The notes beneath the pieces are model-generated. The model worked only from the letters and a program-made list of their open reading frames with translations. It did no database searches and had not been told where the DNA came from. A program made the translations under genes and the position numbers. This document shows, one piece after another, positions 7,922-16,044 of a DNA stretch of 58,300 nucleotides. The DNA is from Salinimicrobium sp049687495 (lineage in GTDB: Bacteria > Bacteroidota > Bacteroidia > Flavobacteriales > Flavobacteriaceae): NCBI GenBank assembly GCA_049687495.1, contig JBAVJB010000068.1, positions 1 through 58,300 of the forward strand. The letters run 5' to 3'. The stretch's first letter is position 1; each line of letters starts with the position of its first letter.

Positions 7922-7929
7922 CAAATATA
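7922..7929 (-). promoter_or_regulatory. greA promoter -7 element
   Basis: Minus-strand TATATTTG matches the Bacteroidota -7 consensus TANNTTTG. A weak ATTG/TTGT lies about 19-20 bp upstream. Transcription would start about 5 bp downstream, almost at the base of the hairpin at 7887-7918. Confidence 0.65.
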
Positions 7930-7982
7930 AGAAATTAAAATATGCAGTACAATTTAATGCTGTAGCTTTGGAAAAACCTTTT

Positions 7983-8411
7983 ATGAGACGCCTTTTTGCC
8001 CTTATAATGCTGAATTTCTTGCTTTTTGGCTGTTCTGCCGATGAAGAGCTGAGAAATAATCCTTACCTGCCCGACCTGAATTTCAGCTTTAGGCTCGACC
8101 TCAACCTGCCGGAATATAATAACCTTCGCTATCCCGGAAATGCCTATTTCACCAGGAACTATGGCATCAACGGAGTTGTGATCTACAACCTCAACAATGA
8201 CCAGTATATGGCCTTTGAGCTTACAGATCCCAATCATATCCCCCAAACCTGCTCCTTCCTGGAAGTAAAAGGCACCGAGGCCACCTGCGGCTGCGATGAC
8301 GGCAATGTCTACACCATTATAACCGGCCAGCTGCTAAGAGGCGAAGGCCAGTACAGCCTGAAACCTTACAGGGTGACCAGGGTGGGAAATGTACTGGAGG
8401 TCTCAAACTAA
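7983..8411 (+). CDS. Lipoprotein with degenerate Rieske-like fold
   Basis: A 142-residue lipoprotein: signal segment LFALIMLNFLLFGCSADEE with the lipobox Cys near residue 17. The mature part has a Rieske-like order: a CSF segment where Rieske proteins have CxH, then TCGCDDGNVY where they have CxxH followed by G, and finally YSLKPYRVTRVGNVLEV, like the closing PLPxYxV strands. The two histidine ligands appear replaced, so a normal 2Fe-2S Rieske cluster is unlikely. I start at the ATG at 7983, which opens the signal peptide; an in-frame TTG at 7968 lies within a possible -7 element (TAGCTTTG, 7964-7971). Function unknown. Confidence 0.7.
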   Translation: MRRLFALIMLNFLLFGCSADEELRNNPYLPDLNFSFRLDLNLPEYNNLRYPGNAYFTRNYGINGVVIYNLNNDQYMAFELTDPNHIPQTCSFLEVKGTEATCGCDDGNVYTIITGQLLRGEGQYSLKPYRVTRVGNVLEVSN

Positions 8412-8444
8412 AGAGGTCCCAAAAATGACATTTTTGGAACCTCT
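8412..8444. repeat. Dispersed palindrome, long-armed copy between convergent genes
   Basis: The core AAAAATGACATTTTT (8421-8435) is embedded in a 33-bp near-perfect inverted repeat: AGAGGT at 8412-8417 pairs with ACCTCT at 8439-8444, with one mismatch. It begins right after the lipoprotein stop and precedes the convergent TonB receptor stop, so it could work as a bidirectional terminator. Confidence 0.88.
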
Positions 8445-8468
8445 CAAAAATCCAACTATAAGATCTTT

Positions 8469-10829
8469 CTAGAACCTAAGGGTTAATCCCGCCAGGAAAT
8501 TGGTGGTCGCCTGCGGGTAATATCCTGCGCCGTCATAGGTCGCTCCTTCCCAATCATAGGTGTAGTAGTAACCGTTAGAGACGTATTCTTCTCCAAAAAT
8601 GTTATTTACCAGCCCGGTTAGCACCACCTCTTCGAAAAGCGGCGCATTTTTCCAGGTGTATTGCACGTTAAAATCTGTGACAAAGTAGCTGTCCAGCTTT
8701 GAATTTTGATTTTCCAGGTTGCTCATGTATTGTTCGCCAACATACTTGGAAAGCAGCTTCAATTCCAGGTTTTCAACAGGACGGTATTCAATTATGTTGC
8801 CCGCGACTATTTCGGGAGAGTAGGAAATATCGGTTTTTCCATAGTTCACCAGTTCGCCGTTCCAGGAAGCGATCCAGTCTTTGTTCTTGTTGCTGCTCAA
8901 AGCCAGGTTTGGCCTCCAGTTGAATTTCTTGCCAATGGCCAGATTGGCATCAACCTCAAGTCCCAGCCTGTAACTGTTCCCACTGTTTGTCCTTATTGGG
9001 GAACCAACATCGTTAAGTTCTCCTGTCAACACCAGCTGATTCTGATAATCCATGTAATAAACATTGGTGTTTAAAATGAGTTTTTCTGAAGCAAATCTCC
9101 AGCCCAGCTCAAAGTCGTTAAGCTGCTCGGGCTCGGGGTTTCCATTCTGGTAATCCACGCGGTTGGGCTCACGATTGGCACGGGCATAGGAGAAATAAAG
9201 CTGGTTGGTTTCAGAAAATTCATAGGTCAAACCAGCCTTCGGATTAAAAAAGGTGTTGGTATCATCAACAATGAAAGGCACCTCTTCCTCCTCTACGCCG
9301 TCAACCTCATAATGGATCCTTCTCAACTGAAGGTCCCCGTAGAGAGACAGATTTTCAGAAACCGCCACGGTGGCTTTTCCGAAGATATTGAAATCACTCT
9401 TTTTAGACTGATTGAAATAGTAACGCTGCAAAGGTTCATCTAATGGGGCAAACTTTGCCCAAACAATGTCGCCGAAGTGGTCGCCTTCATAGTTATTCCA
9501 GCCACCGCCAAGGATGATCTCCTTCTGCTCATCTTCATATTCCACGTTGAAAGTTGCGCCGTAGAAATCGTTGTCCAGCCACTTTCTATTCACAAGATCT
9601 GTAGTAGTGATCTCTTCTCCTTCCGCAGTGAAATTAGGAAGACCGTAGGCCGCCAGGTCCTCATCTTCACGGTAAGACTCGTAAAAGCCCCTGCCGTAGG
9701 TGTAATGCAGGGCAAGGTTTGAAGCCCAGCCGCCGTCATAGTCGTGGTTCCAGAGCAACTGAAAGTGGTCCTGCTTATAATTGTCTGTATGGTTGTCGTA
9801 AAACTTCAGGTTGCCGTTCTCCTCGGTATATGCTCCGGAAGGGTTGAACCTGCGGTCTTCTTTGAGCTGATCTGCATCAATACCATCCCAGGCCTGGTAG
9901 GTAACCTCACTTCCTCCGAAGGTGAGTGCTTTGATAAGCGTCCTATCGTCAATATAGGTGCCCTGGAAAAAGTAAGATTTCAGGTCGGTTGAGGCCCGGT
10001 TGATGTAACCGTCACTCTTGAGCAAAGATGCCCGCCCGGCAAATTCCCAGTGTTTGTTGAAAAGGCCTGTGCTAAATTTCACCGTATGCTTGTGCGTGTT
10101 ATAAGACCCAAAGCTGTTAGCTACCTCTGCCGAAGGTTCTATGTTGTAGCGATCGGTAAGAATATTAAGGCTGGCGCCAAAAGCACCCGCACCGTTCGTC
10201 GAAGTCCCAACGCCCCGCTGAAGCTGCAGGTTTTCAACTGAAGAAGCGAAATCCCCCAGGTTTACCCAAAAGGTGCCCTGGCTCTCGGCATCGTTGTACG
10301 GCACACCGTTGATGGTCACATTTACGCGGGTTGCATCGCTCCCGCGCACGCGAATCCCGGTATAGCCAATTCCTGCTCCCGCATCACTGGTAGTCACCAC
10401 AGAGGGCATGTACTGCATCAACGAGGGAATATCCTGTCCCAGGTTGCGGTCTTCGATCTCCTCGTTAGAGAGGTTGCTGTAAGTAATAGGAGAATCTGCC
10501 GAAACCCGCACTGCAGAAAGGAACACCTCATCAAGGGTTTCCTCGGCGTCGCTCATATCCACATTAAGGACGGTGTCCTGAGTAAGCTCCAGGGCCACGG
10601 TTTTTTTATTTCCGTAGGAAAAGATGAGGGTATAGCTGCCCTGTTCAAGTTCGAGGGAATATCTCCCGCGCTCGTTGGTGACGGTGCCTTTTGTCACACC
10701 TTCCACCCGTACGATGGCATTGGCGAGCGGAATCTCCCCATCGGTCACTGTTCCCGAAACCCGGTATTCCTGAGCAATACCGGTCACTGAGACCAAAAAA
10801 AGGTTGAAGAAAAAGAATAGAATTTTCAT
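8469..10829 (-). CDS. TonB-dependent outer-membrane receptor under TPP riboswitch control (thiamine or precursor uptake)
   Basis: A 786-residue receptor: signal peptide (residues 1-19, ending VTGIAQ), a carboxypeptidase-regulatory-like domain (about 22-95, VSGTVTDGEIPLANAIVRVE), a plug domain (about 115-230, including VRGSDATRVNVTINGVPYND) and a beta-barrel ending in the terminal aromatic TLRF. It imports a substrate across the outer membrane using TonB energy. The TPP riboswitch in its leader links it to thiamine or a precursor, as predicted for the Omr1-type receptors of Bacteroidota described from comparative genomics of thi boxes. The gene stands alone between convergent and divergent neighbours, so the riboswitch likely serves it only. 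Confidence 0.9.
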   Translation of the reverse strand: MKILFFFFNLFLVSVTGIAQEYRVSGTVTDGEIPLANAIVRVEGVTKGTVTNERGRYSLELEQGSYTLIFSYGNKKTVALELTQDTVLNVDMSDAEETLDEVFLSAVRVSADSPITYSNLSNEEIEDRNLGQDIPSLMQYMPSVVTTSDAGAGIGYTGIRVRGSDATRVNVTINGVPYNDAESQGTFWVNLGDFASSVENLQLQRGVGTSTNGAGAFGASLNILTDRYNIEPSAEVANSFGSYNTHKHTVKFSTGLFNKHWEFAGRASLLKSDGYINRASTDLKSYFFQGTYIDDRTLIKALTFGGSEVTYQAWDGIDADQLKEDRRFNPSGAYTEENGNLKFYDNHTDNYKQDHFQLLWNHDYDGGWASNLALHYTYGRGFYESYREDEDLAAYGLPNFTAEGEEITTTDLVNRKWLDNDFYGATFNVEYEDEQKEIILGGGWNNYEGDHFGDIVWAKFAPLDEPLQRYYFNQSKKSDFNIFGKATVAVSENLSLYGDLQLRRIHYEVDGVEEEEVPFIVDDTNTFFNPKAGLTYEFSETNQLYFSYARANREPNRVDYQNGNPEPEQLNDFELGWRFASEKLILNTNVYYMDYQNQLVLTGELNDVGSPIRTNSGNSYRLGLEVDANLAIGKKFNWRPNLALSSNKNKDWIASWNGELVNYGKTDISYSPEIVAGNIIEYRPVENLELKLLSKYVGEQYMSNLENQNSKLDSYFVTDFNVQYTWKNAPLFEEVVLTGLVNNIFGEEYVSNGYYYTYDWEGATYDGAGYYPQATTNFLAGLTLRF

Positions 10830-10883
10830 TCGTAAGTCAAAGTTTTACGAATAAAAGGGGTAATTATTCTCGTTGTTTAATTG

Positions 10884-10932
10884 ATAAAAAAAATCCTGAG
10901 AACCATTCATTTTCAGAGAACGGTTTTCAGGA
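10884..10932 (-). terminator. Expression-platform terminator of the TPP riboswitch
   Basis: Minus-strand CCTGAAAACCGTTC pairs with GAATGGTTCTCAGG (one A-C mismatch and a G-T wobble), followed by at least eight T residues (10886-10893). It lies between the aptamer and the receptor start, so it is well placed to stop transcription when TPP is bound. Confidence 0.88.
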
Positions 10933-10957
10933 GTGCGATACTTGCGCTTTACGCGCT

Positions 10958-11044
10958 GTCCCTTGGCAGCATTACCCGCCCAGGTTCTTTGGGTATGATC
11001 TCAGCTTTCTCCCGCACTTGCAGAAGTAGGCACCCCTTTGAGAC
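10958..11044 (-). ncRNA. TPP riboswitch aptamer (thi box)
   Basis: On the minus strand the thi-box elements occur in order: GGGGTGCC (11029-11036), GCTGAGA (around 10999-11005), ACCC...AACCTG, and GGTAATGC (10969-10976) followed by CCAAGGGA. P1 can form between GTCTC (11040-11044) and GGGAC (10958-10962). These are the conserved P2-P5 residues of TPP riboswitches. The 305-bp intergenic region here holds this aptamer, its terminator, and promoters for both divergent genes. Confidence 0.96.
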
Positions 11045-11048
11045 GGCG

Positions 11049-11078
11049 CAAATGTAAAAAAGGATTTTCGATTTAACC
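11049..11078 (-). promoter_or_regulatory. Promoter of the riboswitch-receptor transcript
   Basis: Minus-strand TACATTTG (11049-11056) matches TANNTTTG exactly; a GGTT about 18 bp upstream is a weak -33 element. The predicted start near 11043-11044 coincides with the first P1 base of the aptamer. Confidence 0.7.
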
Positions 11079-11133
11079 TAATTTTTCGGGCTTTCGTACA
11101 AAAAGCTTTTAAATTTATCCCTTTCAGCAGGTT

Positions 11134-13545
11134 ATGAACAAAAAGAGATCATCACTCACCTTTACCGTATTCGCGGGTTACCTTCTGCTGGCTACTCTTG
11201 GCGGACTTGCAGTATGGTTTGTTTATGAACAGGTGATCTCCTACACCGACATGACCGACCGCAATAAGGCGGGCAACCAAAAACTGCTGCTGGTGGGAGA
11301 GGCAGCCACTAAACTTTATGAGGCAGAAAGCCTTAGCCGGCAGCTCATTCAGAACAGTGACCTTGACGGGCTTTCCAAGTACACCGCACAAATTGATAGC
11401 ATAAAATCCTTGTTAGGCAGCCTGCAGGATTTTGAGCAGGGCAGTTTTCTTGACCGCGAGATCGACAGCATTGACCTGCTGCTCTCAAAAAAATCTCAAA
11501 ACCTTGAAGAACTGCTTGAGCTAAGGGCATCGGGAGAGACTGAAAGTTACTATTCCCGGGTCTTAAATGAGCTGCAAAAGGTTGATGAAACCTTTGAAGA
11601 ACCTAATTACGAACAGCGATTTAAAGATCTGCAACCACACCAGCGAAGATTGCTGGTGCGGCTGCTGGATTATGCAAAAGTCGAAAATCCCGAGCCTGCC
11701 AATATTACTGTAGATTCCCTGGTGACATCGGTAAAGCAGGTATTGAACCAGCTGGAAGTACAGGATCGCAGCTACAGGCAACAACTTCGGTCGCAGGAAA
11801 ACCAGTTGCTCGATAACGAGATCAAGCTAAATAACCGGCTAAGGGTGCTACTCTCTGCCATTGAAGCCGATGAAAGAAACGCCTCTTTGGAGCAGGTAGA
11901 AAACTGGCAGGATACGGTACAGCAAACCTCGCAGATAATTGCCATTTTAGGGGCTATAAGTTTACTAGTCATTATGACCTTTGTGTTCCTGGTAATAAGG
12001 GATGTTTCCAGGAGTCAACAATACCGCAGGGAACTGGAAGACGCCAAGACCTATGCCGAATCTTTGCTTAAAAGCAGAGAGCAATTTATGAACACCGTTA
12101 CTCATGACCTGCGCTCTCCGCTTAACTCTGTCGTTGGGTACACCGGATTACTCGAAAAGACCAACCTAAGCAAATCACAAAACCGTTACCTGGACCAGCT
12201 TAAAAGGTCTTCAGATTACCTGCTACACCTGGTGAATGACCTGCTGGACCTGTCGCGCCTGGAAGCCGGAAAAATGTCAATCGATGAACTGACCTTTAAT
12301 CCGAAGCACCTCATCCAAGAAACCGTGGAAAATGCCATTCCGCCGGAAAAACCTGAAGAGGTAGCAGTTCGTATTGAGATTGATGAGGAGCTGGACCAGC
12401 CCATGATCACAGATCCTTTCCGCATTAAGCAGGTGCTAACAAATCTTGTAAGCAACTCCTGCAAGTTCACCGAAGAAGGTTTTGTGGAAGTACGGGCATG
12501 GCTGGAGAAAAAAGAAGGGCAGCAGTACCTGGAAATGCAGGTAAAAGACACCGGAATAGGCATTTCAAAAGAGCAAAAAGAAAAAGTGTTCGAGGAGTTC
12601 TCCCAGGAAAATTCCTCTATTGAAAAGCGCTACGGCGGCTCTGGGCTTGGCCTGGCCATTAGCAAAAAGATCGTGAGCCTGCTCAAAGGAAACATCAGCC
12701 TGGAAAGCGAACCCGGCAAGGGCAGTACTTTCCTGGTGGAAATTCCTGTTAGGATGACTGCAGGAAAATTGGAGGGGACAGTTGTTTCCGAAGAAAAAAT
12801 TCAGCAAGATCTAAGCAAATACAAGATCCTGCTGGTCGATGACGAGCCGGCACAGCTGGGGCTGCTTAGGGAATTTGTCAAGACCACCGGCATGGTTTCA
12901 TTTTCTGCAGGAAATGGGACAGAAGCCTTAAAAAAACTGGAACAGGAGGACGTGGACCTGGTGCTTACCGATATTCAGATGCCCGACATGGATGGGCTAC
13001 AGCTACTAAACCATATGCAACAGAAATATCCTGATATCCCGGTGATTGCCCTCTCGGGCCAACCAAATGTTACTCCTGCAGACTATTTAAAAAAGGGATT
13101 TAGCGGCAGCCTTATGAAACCCTACTCTTCGAGGCAGCTTATCGAATTGATCGAAGGCGTGCTGGAAGTGCAGCTGCAAAGGCAGCAGCAGGAAAACTCC
13201 GCAATACTGGATGAGGAAAAGGGCTACACCTTATCTGAGATCAAGAATTTCGCGGGAGATGACGAGGAGGCTCTAAGCGCGATTTTATCGGCTTTTATTG
13301 AAAGTACAGGCTCGGGCATGCAGGCGCTCGAACTGGCGTATCAAAAAGGGCAAAAAGAAAGGGTCTCTGCCATAGCACATAAGATGTTGCCCATGTTCAG
13401 ACAGCTGCGGGCAGATCATCTGGTTGGCCTGCTCAAAAAGCTGGAGGACCAAAAAACAGAGGAGATCTCTTCCGAAGATATTCAGTTTCTAAAGAAAGAA
13501 ATTGGGCAATTGCTAGGAAAGCTACAGCAGGAGATCAAAGTTTGA
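11134..13545 (+). CDS. Hybrid histidine kinase (HisKA-HATPase-REC-Hpt)
   Basis: An 803-residue sensor. Two membrane segments (about residues 9-31 and 268-287) enclose a large helical periplasmic domain of about 235 residues. The cytoplasmic part has a DHp H-box VTHDLRSPLNSVVGY (His near 324), an ATPase domain (NLVSNSCKFTEEG, DTGIGIS, GGSGLGLAISKKI), a receiver starting ILLVDDEP (about 563) with phospho-Asp in LTDIQMPDMDG (about 612), and a C-terminal Hpt-like domain with IAHKMLPMFRQL (His near 749). This is a full phosphorelay in one chain. Its end overlaps the convergent sigma-54 response regulator by 11 bp, which makes that regulator a plausible partner. Confidence 0.95.
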   Translation: MNKKRSSLTFTVFAGYLLLATLGGLAVWFVYEQVISYTDMTDRNKAGNQKLLLVGEAATKLYEAESLSRQLIQNSDLDGLSKYTAQIDSIKSLLGSLQDFEQGSFLDREIDSIDLLLSKKSQNLEELLELRASGETESYYSRVLNELQKVDETFEEPNYEQRFKDLQPHQRRLLVRLLDYAKVENPEPANITVDSLVTSVKQVLNQLEVQDRSYRQQLRSQENQLLDNEIKLNNRLRVLLSAIEADERNASLEQVENWQDTVQQTSQIIAILGAISLLVIMTFVFLVIRDVSRSQQYRRELEDAKTYAESLLKSREQFMNTVTHDLRSPLNSVVGYTGLLEKTNLSKSQNRYLDQLKRSSDYLLHLVNDLLDLSRLEAGKMSIDELTFNPKHLIQETVENAIPPEKPEEVAVRIEIDEELDQPMITDPFRIKQVLTNLVSNSCKFTEEGFVEVRAWLEKKEGQQYLEMQVKDTGIGISKEQKEKVFEEFSQENSSIEKRYGGSGLGLAISKKIVSLLKGNISLESEPGKGSTFLVEIPVRMTAGKLEGTVVSEEKIQQDLSKYKILLVDDEPAQLGLLREFVKTTGMVSFSAGNGTEALKKLEQEDVDLVLTDIQMPDMDGLQLLNHMQQKYPDIPVIALSGQPNVTPADYLKKGFSGSLMKPYSSRQLIELIEGVLEVQLQRQQQENSAILDEEKGYTLSEIKNFAGDDEEALSAILSAFIESTGSGMQALELAYQKGQKERVSAIAHKMLPMFRQLRADHLVGLLKKLEDQKTEEISSEDIQFLKKEIGQLLGKLQQEIKV

Positions 13546-14893
13546 TCCCGTACTGCTTCAGTTTATTATATAAGGTCTTACGGTCAATGGAAAGCAATCG
13601 CGCGGCTTTGCTCTTGTTGCCTTTAGATTTTTCAAGCGCATCTAGTATGAGCTCCTCCTCGTTCTTGTTCTTGAAAAGACTGTAAGACGGCTGGTCTTCT
13701 TCATTTTTGGAAGACGAAAGAATTTCTGATGGCAACACCGCAGCGGGAATGCTGTCATCATTGGTAAGCAGTACGCTTCTTTTCACCACATTTTTAAGCT
13801 CGCGCAGGTTTCCCGGCCAGTGATAGGCTTTAAATGCTGCCACGGCATCATCGTCAAAACCCGCAATGTCTTTTTCCAGCTCGTCATTGGCGCTGTCAAG
13901 AAAATAATTGGCAAAGATCATGAGATCGTCCTGCCGAGCCTTAAGCGGCGGCACTTTGATAGAAAATTCGTTCAGCCTGTGGTAAAGGTCTTCTCTAAAA
14001 TCCCCTTTTTGAACCAGCTCAAAAAGGTCTTCATTCGTCGCGGCGATCACGCGAATGTCCACCCGTATCTCATCATTGCTGCCCACGGGTTTCACCTTTC
14101 TCTCCTGCAATGCTCTTAACAGCTGCACCTGCAGCTCATAATTAAGGTTTCCAATTTCATCCAGGAAAAGAGTTCCGCCGTTTGCTGCTTCAAAATGCCC
14201 GGTCTTGTTGGTCACAGCTCCCGTAAAAGAGCCTTTTACGTGGCCAAAAAATTCACTGGAAGCAAGTTCTTTAGGAATAGCCCCACAATCTACCGCGATA
14301 AATGGCGCACTATTCCTCTTGCTTTTATCGTGTATACTTTTTGCGATCTGTTCCTTCCCGGTACCGCTCTCCCCCATGATCAAAACGGACATGTTGGTAG
14401 GCGCGACCAGGTCTATATAGTTGTTGAGCTTTTCTGAAGCCTCACTTACTCCTTTTATAAATGTACTTCCGGAAGTTGGCTTTTTGGGAGTTGCTTTTGG
14501 TTTAGGTTTACTTACAGCCGGTGACGGAGCAGGCTCATGTGCGAGCGCGTCGTTGATGCCTTTAAGGATCACTTCGGGATGAAAAGGTTTGGCGATATAA
14601 TCCAGCGCTCCTTCCTTGATCGCGTTGACGGCCATACTTATTTCGGCATAACTGGTCATCATGATCACCCCGGTTTGAGGATTTTTCTCCTTCACCGCCC
14701 TGAGCACCTCGAGTCCTTCCTTATCGGGCAGGCGAACATCTGAGATCACCACATCATAAACATTCTGGGATACCTGGCTCAAAGCTTCTGTTGCAGTATA
14801 TACCGCATCAACCTCAAAATCTTTCTTACTAAGAAAGGTTTTGAGCATGGTGCAGAACGCCACATCGTCTTCAACTAAAAGTATTTTGGCCAT
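13535..14893 (-). CDS. Sigma-54-dependent response regulator (NtrC/AtoC family)
   Basis: A 452-residue regulator: receiver with phospho-Asp52 in VVISDVRLPDKEG; AAA+ domain with Walker A GESGTGKEQIAK (about residues 171-182), the sigma-54 contact loop written GSFTGA instead of GAFTGA, and Walker B GGTLFLDEIG; Fis-type helix-turn-helix at the end (NKSKAARLLSIDRKTLYNKL). It activates RpoN promoters when phosphorylated, binding upstream DNA and hydrolysing ATP. Ser in place of the first Ala of the GAFTGA loop is a tolerated variant. It is convergent with, and overlaps by 11 bp, the hybrid kinase gene. Confidence 0.96.
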   Translation of the reverse strand: MAKILLVEDDVAFCTMLKTFLSKKDFEVDAVYTATEALSQVSQNVYDVVISDVRLPDKEGLEVLRAVKEKNPQTGVIMMTSYAEISMAVNAIKEGALDYIAKPFHPEVILKGINDALAHEPAPSPAVSKPKPKATPKKPTSGSTFIKGVSEASEKLNNYIDLVAPTNMSVLIMGESGTGKEQIAKSIHDKSKRNSAPFIAVDCGAIPKELASSEFFGHVKGSFTGAVTNKTGHFEAANGGTLFLDEIGNLNYELQVQLLRALQERKVKPVGSNDEIRVDIRVIAATNEDLFELVQKGDFREDLYHRLNEFSIKVPPLKARQDDLMIFANYFLDSANDELEKDIAGFDDDAVAAFKAYHWPGNLRELKNVVKRSVLLTNDDSIPAAVLPSEILSSSKNEEDQPSYSLFKNKNEEELILDALEKSKGNKSKAARLLSIDRKTLYNKLKQYGIKL

Positions 14894-14951
14894 AACAGAT
14901 TTTGATATTCACAAAATTAGGGCTTTATCCCCCTGCAAAACCAAAAATAAG

Positions 14952-14983
14952 CATAAAAAAAGGAGCTTAAAAAAGCTCCTTTT
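14952..14983 (-). terminator. Intrinsic terminator after the PepSY-like gene
   Basis: Minus-strand AAAGGAGCTTT and AAGCTCCTTT form a hairpin followed by a T-rich run (14954-14960). It lies about 120 bp past the stop of the secreted protein gene, giving that mRNA a long 3' UTR. Confidence 0.8.
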
Positions 14984-15100
14984 CTTCCCTTTTTATGGGA
15001 TGGTTTAATCTCCGTTTTACAGCAGGCCGTGAAATTTTAACACATGTCCCTTCGGCAGCTGCCACCTGGAGTCGGTCTCTCCATCACCGGTGGTTAGTGG

Positions 15101-15439
15101 TTACTGCTGATCCTGGTCTTCGTCGATCCAGTTACCCTGAGCATCTGCGTAAAGCTCCTGCTCCTGGCCTTCAGCTGTTTTCACAACCAATTTGAATTTT
15201 TGCTCCCCTTCCTGTTCCTTAACATAAGCTTCAGAAATTACGGCACCCGAGAAGTCACGTTCTACAGACTGCTGTACTTCTGCAGGAAGTTCAGCGATCT
15301 CGATCTGGCGGTATTCTGAAGTTTGCTGTGCCTGTGCTTCAACAGTTACTTGCTCCTGTTCAGCTTCCTGAGCTGAAAGATTTTGAGCTGAAAATAACAT
15401 TGCTGATGCGGCTACTACTGATAAACATATCTTTTTCAT
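15101..15439 (-). CDS. Small secreted PepSY-like protein
   Basis: A 112-residue protein with a clear signal peptide (MKKICLSVVAASAMLFSAQN, cleavage after LSAQ). The mature part is glutamine- and glutamate-rich at first, then has a single PepSY-like alpha/beta unit: EIAELPAEVQQSVERDFSGA and then FKLVVKTAEGQEQELYADAQG, ending in a very acidic DEDQDQQ tail. PepSY-like periplasmic proteins of Bacteroidota have unknown roles. It is monocistronic, with its own terminator and an upstream AT-rich leader. Confidence 0.7.
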   Translation of the reverse strand: MKKICLSVVAASAMLFSAQNLSAQEAEQEQVTVEAQAQQTSEYRQIEIAELPAEVQQSVERDFSGAVISEAYVKEQEGEQKFKLVVKTAEGQEQELYADAQGNWIDEDQDQQ

Positions 15440-15510
15440 AATTCAAGTTTTTTAAGTTTTGTTCTTATTGATTTGTTAGTACTATAGAAAAATGTGTGCC
15501 CTTTTATAAA

Positions 15511-15543
15511 AATGACGAAAGCCCCTGGAAATGGGGCCTTTAG
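15511..15543 (-). terminator. Possible terminator hairpin downstream of arfB
   Basis: Minus-strand AAAGGCCCC and GGGGCTTT form a stem with a 7-base loop, followed by only a weak T tract. It lies about 95 bp past arfB. TTTTATAAAA-containing flanks add a second, longer inverted symmetry around it. Confidence 0.5.
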
Positions 15544-15637
15544 CTGAGAATGACATTTTATAAAATACTGGGGAAGTGTGAAAATTCTACAGAAATATGT
15601 AGAAAAACTCCTCAGAATTGCCTGATGATTATTTTTT

Positions 15638-16042
15638 TCACTCTTTTAAGGGATCTTTTCTTGCAGCCTTCTTTTCTGAATTCATTTTCTTTTTCTTAAG
15701 TCGCTTCATTTTTGCCCTTTTTGGAACCTTAGTTTTCTTCCTGGGCTTGGGCTTGATCAACGCCTGCTTAAGTTGCTCGAGCAAACGTTGAGTGACGATC
15801 TCTTTGTTCTTGTGCTGGCTACGGCTTTCCTCGCACTGCAGCACCAATTCTTCAGCATTGGTAAGTTTGCTGCCCAGCTTGTTAAGCAGGCGCTGTTTTT
15901 CTTCTTCGGAAAATGCTTCGGAAGCAGGTAAATTAAAGTGCAGCTCGACCTTGGTGGCTACCTTGTTCACATTCTGCCCGCCCGCACCAGAACTGCGGAC
16001 GGCTTTGTAGTCGATTTCCTGTAAGATCTTTTGTTCGTCCAA
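15638..16042 (-). CDS. arfB: Alternative ribosome-rescue factor ArfB (peptidyl-tRNA hydrolase)
   Basis: A 134-residue class I release factor-like protein. The catalytic motif lies in SSGAGGQNVNKVATKVEL (about residues 16-33), with GGQ positioned for peptidyl-tRNA hydrolysis. The C-terminal 40 residues are rich in Lys and Arg (KPRKKTKVPKRAKMKRLKKK), which in ArfB occupies the empty mRNA channel of stalled ribosomes. No stop-codon recognition domain is present, which separates it from RF1/RF2. It follows DUF4301 by 2 bp, so the two are co-transcribed. Confidence 0.95.
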   Translation of the reverse strand: MDEQKILQEIDYKAVRSSGAGGQNVNKVATKVELHFNLPASEAFSEEEKQRLLNKLGSKLTNAEELVLQCEESRSQHKNKEIVTQRLLEQLKQALIKPKPRKKTKVPKRAKMKRLKKKKMNSEKKAARKDPLKE

Positions 16043-16044
16043 AA

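Noticed and set aside
7968..7982. TTG start that would extend the Rieske-like lipoprotein by five residues
   Set aside because: It would lie in the likely -7 element and precede the natural ATG of the signal peptide.
13535..14893. GSFTGA taken as a defect of the sigma-54 regulator
   Set aside because: Serine at this position occurs in active members; Walker A, Walker B and the Fis helix-turn-helix are intact.
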